Source: Gammaproteobacteria bacterium
GTDB taxonomy: Bacteria; Pseudomonadota; Gammaproteobacteria; Steroidobacterales; SZUA-146
NCBI GenBank assembly: GCA_013002925.1
Contig: JABDLQ010000274.1
Location: 1-42,967, forward strand
DNA: 42,967 nt
Direction: 5' to 3'
Shown here: one piece after another, positions 14,559 to 22,994 of the stretch
How the letters are laid out: every line of letters begins with the position of its first letter
Numbering within the stretch: the stretch's first letter is position 1
Translations under genes and position numbers: made by a program
Notes under the pieces: generated by a model
What the model saw: the letters and a program-made list of their open reading frames with translations, nothing else
The model's database searches: none
What the model was told of the DNA's origin: nothing

Positions 14559-15338
14559 ATGAAAGTCGTATTGTTTTGTGGTGGCATGGGTACCCGATTG
14601 CGCGAGCAGTCAGGGACGATCCCCAAACCGCTGGTGCCGGTGGGTGAGCGACCGATTATGTGGCACATGATGAAATTCTATGCGCATCATGGACACACTG
14701 ATTTCATTCTGTGCCTCGGTTACAAAGGCGAAATGATCAAAGAGTATTTTTTGGACTATAAAGCCTATCGCGGTGCGGAGTTTGTTACCAAAAACAAAGG
14801 CAAGGTGACAGTACCCAACGACAGTGATGTGGACGACTGGAACATCACTTTCGTGCAAACCGGGTTGCATTCCAATATCGGGCAGCGCCTGTTGGCGGTG
14901 AAGCACCTGCTGAAAGATGAAGAAATTTTTATGGCAAACTACAGCGACCAGTTAAGTGATGTGGATTTGTCTGAATACCTGCGACTGTTTGAGCAACGCA
15001 AAGATGCGGTTGCGGGAATTGTCGGTGTGCGACCATCCCAGTCGTTTCATAATGTGCGTATCAATGACAGTGGCAATGTTACGAAGATCGAACCTGTGGC
15101 CGTTTCCGACTTCTGGATAAATGGTGGGTATATTGTAATGCGCAATGAAATTTTTGACTACATAAAGGACGGGGAAGAACTGGTCGAGGAGCCGTTTCAG
15201 CGGCTGATCAGCGAAAAACGGCTATTCGCGTACAAATATAAAGGCTTTTGGGCGGCGATGGATACTTTTAAGGACAAAATTACTTTTGACCGCATGGATG
15301 GGCAGGGCGACCGTCCGTGGCAGGTTTGGGATAAGTAA
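14559..15338 (+). CDS. Sugar-1-phosphate nucleotidyltransferase (glucose-1-phosphate cytidylyltransferase-like)
   Basis: 259 aa with the nucleotidyltransferase signature 'GGMGTRLREQSGTIPKPLVP' at residues 8-27. The metal-binding aspartate is probably in 'ANYSDQLSD', and 'WINGGYIVMRNEIFDYI' is shared with RfbF-type cytidylyltransferases. Length agrees with RfbF (about 257). It is predicted to make a CDP- or similar nucleotide-sugar for polysaccharide synthesis. GAGGAAGGG precedes the ATG as ribosome-binding site. The next gene begins three bases after the stop, so the two are an operon. Confidence 0.85.
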   Translation: MKVVLFCGGMGTRLREQSGTIPKPLVPVGERPIMWHMMKFYAHHGHTDFILCLGYKGEMIKEYFLDYKAYRGAEFVTKNKGKVTVPNDSDVDDWNITFVQTGLHSNIGQRLLAVKHLLKDEEIFMANYSDQLSDVDLSEYLRLFEQRKDAVAGIVGVRPSQSFHNVRINDSGNVTKIEPVAVSDFWINGGYIVMRNEIFDYIKDGEELVEEPFQRLISEKRLFAYKYKGFWAAMDTFKDKITFDRMDGQGDRPWQVWDK

Positions 15339-15341
15339 ACG

Positions 15342-16001
15342 ATGGAATCATTTGTAGAAATTGATCAGCGGATGCGTGCCGGTGGTGGCCATATTTTATG
15401 CCTGGGCGCACACTGTGACGATATTGATATCGGGGCAGGAGGAACCCTGATTAAATGGCTGGCACAGTGGCCACAGACGCGTGTCACGTGGGTTGCGTTG
15501 TCGAGCGATAGTCGCCGCGCTGCTGAATTACGCGCTTCGGCACAGTTATTTTTGGCAGGCGCAGCAGAATACGATGTCTTGTGCGCTGAATTCAAAAATG
15601 GCTTTTTTCCGTTCCACGGTGACCCCATCAAGGAATATTTTGAAGCATTAAAAGAGTTGCCCAACCCGGATATTGTTTTTACTCACCAGCGCGATGATCG
15701 TCATCAGGATCATCGCCTGGTCAGCGAGCTGACCTGGAATACGTTTCGAAATCATATGGTGCTGGAATATGAGATTCCAAAATATGATGGTGAATTGGTG
15801 CAACCGAACACGTTCGTGGAAATCGAGGAAGAAATAATCGATCGCAAATCACGAATTCTGACCGAGTGTTATCCCAGTCAACAAGATAAACAGTGGTTTG
15901 ATCGTGACCTGTTTCGTGGCATCGCAAGGCTACGAGGCGTGGAATGCGCCAGTTCAACGCGCTTTGCCGAGGCGTTCAGCGGGCGTAAGCTGGTGCTATA
16001 A
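15342..16001 (+). CDS. PIG-L family deacetylase
   Basis: 219 aa. The zinc motif 'LGAHCDDIDIGAGG' near residue 25 and 'HQRDDRHQDHRLV' near residue 115 carry the A-H-x-D-D and H-x-x-H ligands of the LmbE/PIG-L family. These enzymes remove N-acetyl groups from GlcNAc-type sugars. Being translationally close to the nucleotidyltransferase and just upstream of wecB, it probably deacetylates an amino sugar in the same polysaccharide pathway. The substrate is not known from sequence. Confidence 0.88.
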   Translation: MESFVEIDQRMRAGGGHILCLGAHCDDIDIGAGGTLIKWLAQWPQTRVTWVALSSDSRRAAELRASAQLFLAGAAEYDVLCAEFKNGFFPFHGDPIKEYFEALKELPNPDIVFTHQRDDRHQDHRLVSELTWNTFRNHMVLEYEIPKYDGELVQPNTFVEIEEEIIDRKSRILTECYPSQQDKQWFDRDLFRGIARLRGVECASSTRFAEAFSGRKLVL

Positions 16002-16216
16002 ACAAATTCTGTTGCAGCAGTGGCTACGGCCCCGCGTGTCACAGGGCTGTCCGGGCGAGAGACGCTCAATTGTCCGGCACCATGGGGGTGATGTAACAGC
16101 ACTGTTGCCCTGATAAGAGGTCGATCGTTCTATCGGGCCCGGATGCGACCTGCAAGGATGAGATCGTAATGAATTTATGCTACATATCGCATTGGATTGG
16201 CAACCTGTAGATCATC

Positions 16217-17317
16217 GTGAAAAAAATAACTGTACATTTAATTGCTGCGGCCAGGCCTAATTTTATGAAGGTCGCTCCTTTGTACCATGCGATGGTGGCA
16301 GCACCGTGGTGTGAACCGATTATTGTGCACACAGGCCAGCACTACGATGCCAACATGTCGGATGCGTTTTTTAACGATTTACAACTACCCAAACCTACCG
16401 TTCATTTGGGAGTTGGCAGTGGCAGCCACGCCGAACAAACCGGTGGGGTAATGATTGCCTATGAAAAAGTATGCATGGCTGACCGACCCGACTGGATCGT
16501 TGTGTGTGGCGATGTCAATTCCACAATTGCCTGTGCATTGGTAGGTGCCAAATTGTGGATTCCGGTCATCCACCTGGAAGCGGGCCTGCGCAGCGGCGAT
16601 CGTGCCATGCCCGAGGAAATAAACCGCCTGGCCACTGACAGCATTGCAGAAGTCTTATGGACCCCGTCACCTGATGGAGACGAGCACCTTCTGCGCGAAG
16701 GCGTGACGCCTGAACGGATTACACGCATAGGCAACATCATGATTGATTCGTTTGAGCTCATGCGCAATCAGATCGAAGCCGACGGGACCCGTCATGACAT
16801 GGGTCTGAAGTCCGGAAAATATGGAGTGGTCACGCTGCACCGGCCCTCCAACGTGGACACCCGTGAGGCCCTGCAGGTGCTGGTTGATCAGTTGGTTGGT
16901 GCCTCGCGACAGATCAGACTGGTGTTTGCGGTGCACCCGCGCACGCGTGCACGTCTGCAGGAGTTTGAACTTGAAGCACAGCTTGGCGCAGCTGATGGCA
17001 TGATCCTGTGCGATCCCCTGGGCTATATCCAGTTCATGAACCTGGTCACTGGTGCTGCCATGGTCATAACAGATTCTGGCGGGATCCAGGAAGAAACCAC
17101 CTATCTGGGGATTCCTTGCATGACATTACGCACGTCGACAGAGCGGCCCATAACAGTCACGCAGGGTACTAACCGTTTGATAAAACCGGCTCAACTTCTG
17201 GTGAGCATCAATAAAGTAGTTCAAGGTGACTGGCCGACCGGCCGACGCCCAGACCTTTGGGATGGTCGCACCGCACAGCGCGCTGTCGAAGATCTGTATA
17301 CCCGGTTAAACAATTAA
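16217..17317 (+). CDS. wecB: UDP-N-acetylglucosamine 2-epimerase (non-hydrolysing)
   Basis: 366 aa from a GTG at 16217. It contains the characteristic 'ARPNFMKVAPL' start, 'CGDVNST', 'HLEAGLRSGDRAMPEEINR' (catalytic Asp/Glu residues), 'THRPSNVDTRE' and 'ITDSGGIQEE'. It interconverts UDP-GlcNAc and UDP-ManNAc in the cytoplasm and supplies ManNAc units for surface polysaccharide. It follows the PIG-L gene after a 215-base gap without visible features. It is convergent with glrR, with only 15 bases between the stops and no clear terminator. Confidence 0.93.
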   Translation: MKKITVHLIAAARPNFMKVAPLYHAMVAAPWCEPIIVHTGQHYDANMSDAFFNDLQLPKPTVHLGVGSGSHAEQTGGVMIAYEKVCMADRPDWIVVCGDVNSTIACALVGAKLWIPVIHLEAGLRSGDRAMPEEINRLATDSIAEVLWTPSPDGDEHLLREGVTPERITRIGNIMIDSFELMRNQIEADGTRHDMGLKSGKYGVVTLHRPSNVDTREALQVLVDQLVGASRQIRLVFAVHPRTRARLQEFELEAQLGAADGMILCDPLGYIQFMNLVTGAAMVITDSGGIQEETTYLGIPCMTLRTSTERPITVTQGTNRLIKPAQLLVSINKVVQGDWPTGRRPDLWDGRTAQRAVEDLYTRLNN

Positions 17318-17332
17318 GCTGCGGCAGGTGCT

Positions 17333-18679
17333 TCAGACATGACTGTGTTTAAACACCTCCGGATCCAGTTGGTGACGCGCCAGCAACTTGTAAAAATCTG
17401 TGCGATTTCGTTTTGCCATGCGTGCCGCCTGCGTCACGTTGCCGCCGGTCATTTTTAAAAGTCTTGCCAGATAGCTGCGGATAAACTCATCCCTGGCGAC
17501 GGCAAAAGAGGGCAGGGGGCTGTCGAGATCACCTAGTGTGTCGCGCACCAGTTCGGCGCTGATCACCGGTGTTCTGCATAAGCTGACATGCTCTTTTACC
17601 AGGTTTTTTAATTGTCTAACGTTGCCCGGAAGCCGCGCACTCATAAGACATTCGATTGCCTCCGGTGCATAGACCATGCGGGGTCGCGACAACCGGGCAA
17701 TATGCTCGTCCAAAAAACTGTTGGCCAGAACCGGAATATCCTCCGCGTGCTCATGCAACGCAGGCATTGTCAAACTGGTCTGGGTCAATCGGTAGTAAAG
17801 ATCTTCCCGAAAGCGACCATCCATGATTAACGCTCTCAGGTCCTTGTTGGTCGTCGAGAAAATACGCGCATTTACCGGCACAGTCTCGGAACTCCCAACC
17901 GGTCGAACGGCGTTTTCCTCTATGACTCGCAGTAGTTTCACCTGCAGACGTACCGGCATGTCGCCAATTTCATCGAGAAGCAGAATCCCGTCCTGTGCCT
18001 GCTGAAACAAGCCTTCGCGCGGATTCGGCTGATCTGCAAAAACGTCAGCGGTACGGCCAAACAGCTCCGCTTCGAGCAGATTTTCTGCCATCGCACTGCA
18101 TTTCATTACAACAAAACGACCGTTCTTTTGCGGACTCGCCCGATGCATGCTCTCGGCCAGTAATTCTTTGCCAACACCACTCTCACCAAAAATTGCCACA
18201 CGCGAATTACTGGCGGCGATAGTATGGGCTTTATCCAGCAAACTGTTCAGCACCGGACTGCGCGTAATAAATTGTGCCCGCCAGTTCGACTCGTCGGTGT
18301 CCGGTGGGCGCGAAACCTTGATGGCACGGCTAATCAAATCGAGCAATTCGTTTTTATCAATCGGTTTGGTGATAAAGCCAAACGCTCCACATTGGGTGGC
18401 TTTGACTGCATCCGGAATAGTCCCGTGCGCAGTCATCAAAAGCACGGGTAAACCAGGCCATTTTCCCTGCAGTGATTGTAGCAACTCTATGCCGTCGACA
18501 TTTTCCATGCGTAAGTCAGTAATCACCACATCCGGGCGAAAGGACTCGGTGGCATCCAGGGCTGCGGCACCATTGTCGACGCCTTCAATCTCGTAACCCT
18601 CGGCGAGCAGTCGAATGCTGAGCAGACGCAGCAGGCCAGGATCATCGTCAACCAACAAAATGCGTGGTGGTGTTTTCAT
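17333..18679 (-). CDS. glrR: GlrR-type response regulator with altered GAFTGA motif
   Basis: 448 aa: receiver domain (phospho-acceptor Asp55, Lys105), AAA+ domain and C-terminal helix-turn-helix (about 411-435). The nearest match I recognise is GlrR/QseF, the response regulator of the GlrK system, in overall length and C-terminus ('KRNRTDFYKLLARHQLD'). Walker A is 'GESGVGKE' (165-172), Walker B is 'LLLDEIGD', and the arginine-finger region is 'GRFREDLYYRL'. The sigma-54-contacting loop, normally GAFTGA, reads DVFADQ (212-217) with no change in length, so the protein may hydrolyse ATP yet not open a sigma-54 promoter. It is the last gene of the glrK-qseG-glrR operon, starting 8 bases after qseG. 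Confidence 0.9.
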   Translation of the reverse strand: MKTPPRILLVDDDPGLLRLLSIRLLAEGYEIEGVDNGAAALDATESFRPDVVITDLRMENVDGIELLQSLQGKWPGLPVLLMTAHGTIPDAVKATQCGAFGFITKPIDKNELLDLISRAIKVSRPPDTDESNWRAQFITRSPVLNSLLDKAHTIAASNSRVAIFGESGVGKELLAESMHRASPQKNGRFVVMKCSAMAENLLEAELFGRTADVFADQPNPREGLFQQAQDGILLLDEIGDMPVRLQVKLLRVIEENAVRPVGSSETVPVNARIFSTTNKDLRALIMDGRFREDLYYRLTQTSLTMPALHEHAEDIPVLANSFLDEHIARLSRPRMVYAPEAIECLMSARLPGNVRQLKNLVKEHVSLCRTPVISAELVRDTLGDLDSPLPSFAVARDEFIRSYLARLLKMTGGNVTQAARMAKRNRTDFYKLLARHQLDPEVFKHSHV

Positions 18680-18687
18680 ATTTAAAA

Positions 18688-19305
18688 TTACTCTGAAGAA
18701 ACTTCAATGTTTTTGATGGCATCCAGTTTTGCTTCGGCCTCCGCAAGTTCGGCCTGCAACGTCTCGATTTCAAGCTCGGCTTGCGCCAGACGCTCGCGCG
18801 CTTGCTGTAAGTCAATACGGCTGGAGCGGCCGCTTTTGCTGATTCTGGACCTGGTATCCGATACGATATCGTCAAGTTCGGCATTCCGTGTCTCGAGAAT
18901 CATCAGCTGTGCTGCACTGTGTGCAACAACTCTCGCAAGGTTCAGTTCAGCCGTGGTGAGATCGCCGGGCGCGTCGATGAGCCTGGACAGTTCGGTATAC
19001 CCCTTGCCGATATCAGCATTTGGATGTCCGCGTGTGGTGAGGGCCAGCGCATGACGAAACGCTGCCCTGGAACTGGATTGCGCCTGCAATTCTTCCTGAA
19101 CCCGGGTAAACAGATTCAATCGTTGCTGATAGGGCCCGCTGGTAATTTCACGCATTAACGAAAGATGAGAGTTGAGATGTTCCAGATCCTGCAGCTGCTG
19201 CTGTTTGAGGTGGGACTGTTGTCCTGCAGACCAGTTGCTTAACCCGGTGCATGCACTGAGTGTCAGCAGTGCAATGCAAACGAACATGTGCGTCAGTGAT
19301 TTCAT
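18688..19305 (-). CDS. qseG: QseG-like outer-membrane lipoprotein
   Basis: 205 aa from the ATG at 19305, preferred over the upstream TTG codons because AAAGG lies at good spacing before it. The signal peptide ends in the lipobox LSAC. The rest is helical, with long coiled-coil-like stretches rich in Q, E and A, especially at the C-terminus (repeated 'AELEIETLQAELAEAEAKLD'-type heptads). Sequence similarity to QseG is weak, but position between the sensor kinase and GlrR, lipidation and coiled coil all fit. In E. coli QseG interacts with the sensor kinase in the periplasm. Confidence 0.8.
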   Translation of the reverse strand: MKSLTHMFVCIALLTLSACTGLSNWSAGQQSHLKQQQLQDLEHLNSHLSLMREITSGPYQQRLNLFTRVQEELQAQSSSRAAFRHALALTTRGHPNADIGKGYTELSRLIDAPGDLTTAELNLARVVAHSAAQLMILETRNAELDDIVSDTRSRISKSGRSSRIDLQQARERLAQAELEIETLQAELAEAEAKLDAIKNIEVSSE

Positions 19306-19314
19306 CAACAACCT

Positions 19315-20760
19315 TTAAGCGGCAACCGGTGTGGGAATCAGCGGTAACGAAATCCGAAAATGCGCTCCCGGGTGCTGGCCCTCAATGATACTTATTTTTC
19401 CACCGTGTGCGCTAACGCATTCGAACACCACTGATAACCCAATGCCCGTGCCTTTTACATGCCCGCTTTGTGCGGTGCTTCCCTGGTAGAATGGATCAAA
19501 TATTCGGGCGCGGTCTTGCGCCGAAATACCCAAACCCTCATCAGCGATTTCAATAACATAAGAGTTTTCTTCCTGAAATGCGGACACAAAAATCGTCCCG
19601 TTGCCGGGGCTGAATTTGATCGCATTTGACAGCAGATTATCGAAAACCATGCGTAGCTTGGATTTGTCAGCAATTACCTCAATTTCCTCCAAAGCGAACT
19701 TGATCTGCAAATCCTGTGCGCTGAGCGACAGGCGCTGCTGGTCGATAATCGTCCGAATCAGCGACGCGAGGTTGAATTCTTCGAGTTCCAATGCCGACAG
19801 GTTTGATTGCCATGCGCTAAAACTCAGCAGGTTCTCGATCAGTTTTTGCAATGACAAACTGTTTTCGCGGAGGATGTCAGCTACTTCCTTTTGAGGTGGG
19901 TGCAACTCGCCGACAGAACCATCGATCAATAGCTCAGTGCCTTCCCGGATATTCGCCAGTGGGGTTTTGAGCTCATGTGACATGTGGCGCAGAAATTTAT
20001 CTTTTTCGCGCTCTTGTTCACGGAGACGCTCTCGCAACCATTCCAATTGATTACCGAGAGTTTCCAGGTCAGCAGGACCCTTGACATTGATAGGATTGGA
20101 AAATTGTCCATCGCCGAGCGCGCTGATAGCCCGGTCCAGCTGTCGCAATGGACGTGCCAGCAGGGCCGTGAAAAATACGATGACGAGCAGCGTAAAAGGT
20201 GCGAGCAACGCGGTCTGGATCGCCAGTTGGCGCTGTGTGCGCCTGGCCCGCTCCTGCAAAGTGCTGAGACCCTGATCGATATACCGATTACTCTCACGCG
20301 CCATGTCATCAACAAAGTCACGCAACTGTTGAAAATCTTCGATTGCTTTGTCGAGTTGCGCGGGCTGGCTCTCTGCACTGCGCAAAATCGTGTCAAACTC
20401 GCTTAAACGCAGTTTCAGTTCGCGAATCTGACCCAGTCGCTGTGCGTCCGATGTGGCGGTCGCAATTTCGTCAAGCGTTATGTCGATTCGTTCAAGGCGT
20501 TCGGCGTAGGCGGCGAGAAGTTCAGGTTCACCAATCACCCGATATACCCGGGCGCTGCGCTCAATAGATGAAAGCTGTTTGCGCAGACTCTGATTTTGAT
20601 CTGTTGCCAGCACTCCCTGTATCACCAACTGCTGCGATTCGGTAGCAAAGCGGTTCATTTGTGTAGACGCGCGTGCGATCGCCAACAACAGGGGCAGGGA
20701 TACAAGAACGAATCCCAATAGTAGCAGTCCACTTAACGATTTTGGTCTGGGTAACCGCAT
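19315..20760 (-). CDS. glrK: Sensor histidine kinase GlrK (QseE)-like
   Basis: 481 aa. One transmembrane helix at about residues 9-29, a helical periplasmic domain, and a second helix at about 184-202 are followed by a HAMP linker. The H-box is 'RHMSHELKTPLANIREG' with phospho-acceptor His262. ATPase boxes follow: N-box 'DNLLSNAIKFS' (about 374), G1 'DEGLGIS' (407) and G2 'GTGIGLS' (437). All kinase motifs appear intact. It is the first gene of the leftward glrK-qseG-glrR operon, known in E. coli to sense envelope state and control glmY; no glmY-like gene is visible here. The distance to galE is 73 bases. Confidence 0.92.
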   Translation of the reverse strand: MRLPRPKSLSGLLLLGFVLVSLPLLLAIARASTQMNRFATESQQLVIQGVLATDQNQSLRKQLSSIERSARVYRVIGEPELLAAYAERLERIDITLDEIATATSDAQRLGQIRELKLRLSEFDTILRSAESQPAQLDKAIEDFQQLRDFVDDMARESNRYIDQGLSTLQERARRTQRQLAIQTALLAPFTLLVIVFFTALLARPLRQLDRAISALGDGQFSNPINVKGPADLETLGNQLEWLRERLREQEREKDKFLRHMSHELKTPLANIREGTELLIDGSVGELHPPQKEVADILRENSLSLQKLIENLLSFSAWQSNLSALELEEFNLASLIRTIIDQQRLSLSAQDLQIKFALEEIEVIADKSKLRMVFDNLLSNAIKFSPGNGTIFVSAFQEENSYVIEIADEGLGISAQDRARIFDPFYQGSTAQSGHVKGTGIGLSVVFECVSAHGGKISIIEGQHPGAHFRISLPLIPTPVAA

Positions 20761-20833
20761 GCAATAAACACACCTCGATCAGAACAGAGTACCTTTTCTA
20801 ACTCAACCGGCAACGCGCAGATTTGCCCACTGC

Positions 20834-21835
20834 TCAGCCTTGGTCGGCATAGAGCTTGCGTTCCCAGTTCAGCGCGGTTTTGGCAATCGCACTGAGATCA
20901 TCATATTTTGGGGTCCAGCCGAGCAACTCGTGAGCAAGATCGACGCGGGCAACCAGTTGGGGTGGATCTCCGGCCCGACGTTCCTCTTCGATAGTTTTAA
21001 GTGGCTGACCGTGGACCTGTTGCACCATATCAATGACTTCACGAACGCTATATCCATGGCCGTAGCCGCAGTTGATGGTTACTGAGTCACCACCCCGAAC
21101 CAGATAATCGAGCGCTTTGAGATGCGCGTCTGCGAGATCTTCAACATGGATGTAATCACGGACTCCGGTGCCATCCGGCGTCGCATAGTCGGTTCCAAAA
21201 ATAGAGACATGGGGTCTTTTGCCAACGGCGACTTCACAAGCGACTTTGGTTAGCAATGTGGCCTTGGCCGTTGACTGACCAATGCGCCCACCCGGGTCGG
21301 CACCAGCAACATTAAAGTAGCGCAAAGTGACATTGCGCAACGGTGATACAGCAGACAAATCACGCAACATCCATTCACTCATCAACTTGGACGTGCCATA
21401 AGGGTTGATAGGAGCGGTCGCTGCGGTTTCATCGATCAGCGGTTGCTCAGGCTCGCCGTAAACAGCCGCGGTCGACGAAAAAATAAAGTGTTCCACACCG
21501 GCATCACTGCAGCACTCCAGAAGATTACGCGTATTTGCGGTGTTGTTGCGATAGTACTTGAGAGGATTGGCAACCGACTCGGGCACAATGGTGGCCGCCG
21601 CAAAATGCATAACCGATTTTATCGCGTGCCGGTCGAGTATCGTGCTGACCAGGTTCTGATCGCCAACATCACCTACAATCAGCTCACCGTGTAACACGGC
21701 ATCTGCAAAACCGGTTGCTAAATTGTCGATAACGACGACATCAAAGCCTGCCTCGCCAAGCTGGCGCACAACGTGACTGCCGATATATCCGGCACCGCCG
21801 GTAACAAGAATGGTTGAGCTCATTGTGGTGTCCAT
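20834..21835 (-). CDS. galE: UDP-glucose 4-epimerase
   Basis: 333 aa, extended short-chain dehydrogenase. The NAD-binding motif 'GGAGYIGSHV' is at residues 13-22, the catalytic Y-x-x-x-K in 'NPYGTSKLMSEW' (about 148), and 'RYFNVAGADPGGRIG' is typical of GalE. Length matches the family (about 338). It interconverts UDP-glucose and UDP-galactose, which supplies galactose for LPS or EPS. It stands between glrK and srkA, all leftward. Confidence 0.94.
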   Translation of the reverse strand: MDTTMSSTILVTGGAGYIGSHVVRQLGEAGFDVVVIDNLATGFADAVLHGELIVGDVGDQNLVSTILDRHAIKSVMHFAAATIVPESVANPLKYYRNNTANTRNLLECCSDAGVEHFIFSSTAAVYGEPEQPLIDETAATAPINPYGTSKLMSEWMLRDLSAVSPLRNVTLRYFNVAGADPGGRIGQSTAKATLLTKVACEVAVGKRPHVSIFGTDYATPDGTGVRDYIHVEDLADAHLKALDYLVRGGDSVTINCGYGHGYSVREVIDMVQQVHGQPLKTIEEERRAGDPPQLVARVDLAHELLGWTPKYDDLSAIAKTALNWERKLYADQG

Positions 21836-21916
21836 ATGTCAGGGTCAGCCATATTATCAAGGCTCATCCGGTAATCCTATGTGATCTATTCCTCAGCCTT
21901 GCAGGTTTGCCGTATT

Positions 21917-22921
21917 TTACGCGGCGCCAGACAGTGCCAGCACCGGCTCGTGCATCAGCGCCAGCTGCTCCTTCAGGCTCAGGATGTGATCCTGCCAGAA
22001 TCTGGCGGTATTGAACCAGGGAAATGCGCGGGGAAAAGCCGGATCAGACCAGCGCCGCGCCAGCCAGGCCGTGTGATGCATGATGCGCATGGTGCGTAAG
22101 CACTCAACCAGCGTCAGTTGACTGGATGGAAATGGTCGAAACATTTCGTAACCGGTGGCGAGGGCATCCAGGTTGGTCTGCATTTCGGTGCGTTCACCTG
22201 AAAGGAACATCCACAGGTCCTGAATTTCCGGGCCATTGCAGGCATCATCGAAGTCCAGTAGCACCGGTCCTGCTTGATTCCACAGTAGATTTCCGACATG
22301 CATGTCACCGTGGAGTCGTCCAAAGCGGCTCGGGTCGGTGAGTTGCATGCGTTGATCCAGCATAGTCAGAACCGGCTCCGCAATTGCCGCATAGGCTTCC
22401 TGCAACTCATCAGGCAAAAAAGGTCCTGTGATGATAAAGCGTGCAGACCCCAGTGCATGCTGGTCAAACGTCAGGTCGATGCGCTCTTCAAAGCACCGGG
22501 TAAATCCGCAATTGTGAATGCGCGCGAGCAGCCGCCCGATTTGTTCCAGCCTGGCCGGGTCATCCAGGCCGGGTGCATGACCCGAGGCTTTCCGATACAC
22601 GGAAAAACGAAAGTTCCCGTGCTCACAAAGGGTCTTCCCGGAAGGCGAGGGCAGGGGTGTCAGCACCGGTAAGTCGAGCGCCACCAGCTCGTCAGTAAAT
22701 TCGAACTCTTCCAGAATCTGCTCGTCGGTCCAGCGATCGGGGCGGTAAAACTTGGCGACAACATTGCTGCCGTCATTCAGACCAATCTGGTAGACCCGGT
22801 TTTCATAACTGGCCATGGCCTGAATTTCACCGTTACATTCCCAGCCGCAGGCTTCAAGGCACGTGATAATTTCGTCAGGCAATAGTCCGGAAAAGGCACT
22901 TTTTTTGGCAGTCGGGGTCAT
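21917..22921 (-). CDS. srkA: Stress response kinase A (SrkA/RdoA)
   Basis: 334 aa from the ATG at 22921. This start gives 37 residues before 'SYENRVYQ', close to the E. coli protein; an in-frame GTG at 22939 is the alternative. The kinase-like fold (APH/choline kinase type) shows 'VVAKFYRPDRW' with the ATP-binding lysine. The catalytic loop is 'GRLHGDMHVGNLLW' and the metal-binding segment is 'LLDFDDA'. E. coli SrkA is a serine/threonine kinase that counteracts envelope and redox stress-induced death. No dsbA follows it here, unlike in E. coli. Confidence 0.92.
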   Translation of the reverse strand: MTPTAKKSAFSGLLPDEIITCLEACGWECNGEIQAMASYENRVYQIGLNDGSNVVAKFYRPDRWTDEQILEEFEFTDELVALDLPVLTPLPSPSGKTLCEHGNFRFSVYRKASGHAPGLDDPARLEQIGRLLARIHNCGFTRCFEERIDLTFDQHALGSARFIITGPFLPDELQEAYAAIAEPVLTMLDQRMQLTDPSRFGRLHGDMHVGNLLWNQAGPVLLDFDDACNGPEIQDLWMFLSGERTEMQTNLDALATGYEMFRPFPSSQLTLVECLRTMRIMHHTAWLARRWSDPAFPRAFPWFNTARFWQDHILSLKEQLALMHEPVLALSGAA

Positions 22922-22994
22922 AGTGAGGAGTTTGTTCACACGGTATTCAGGTCAATATTGCATAATGGACGATCTTGGGTCAGGAGACCAGTCA

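Noticed and set aside
22863..22994. Upstream starts for the metallopeptidase lipoprotein (22863 and 22965)
   Set aside because: The first lies inside srkA on the opposite strand. Neither has a ribosome-binding site, and both place too many residues before the signal peptide.
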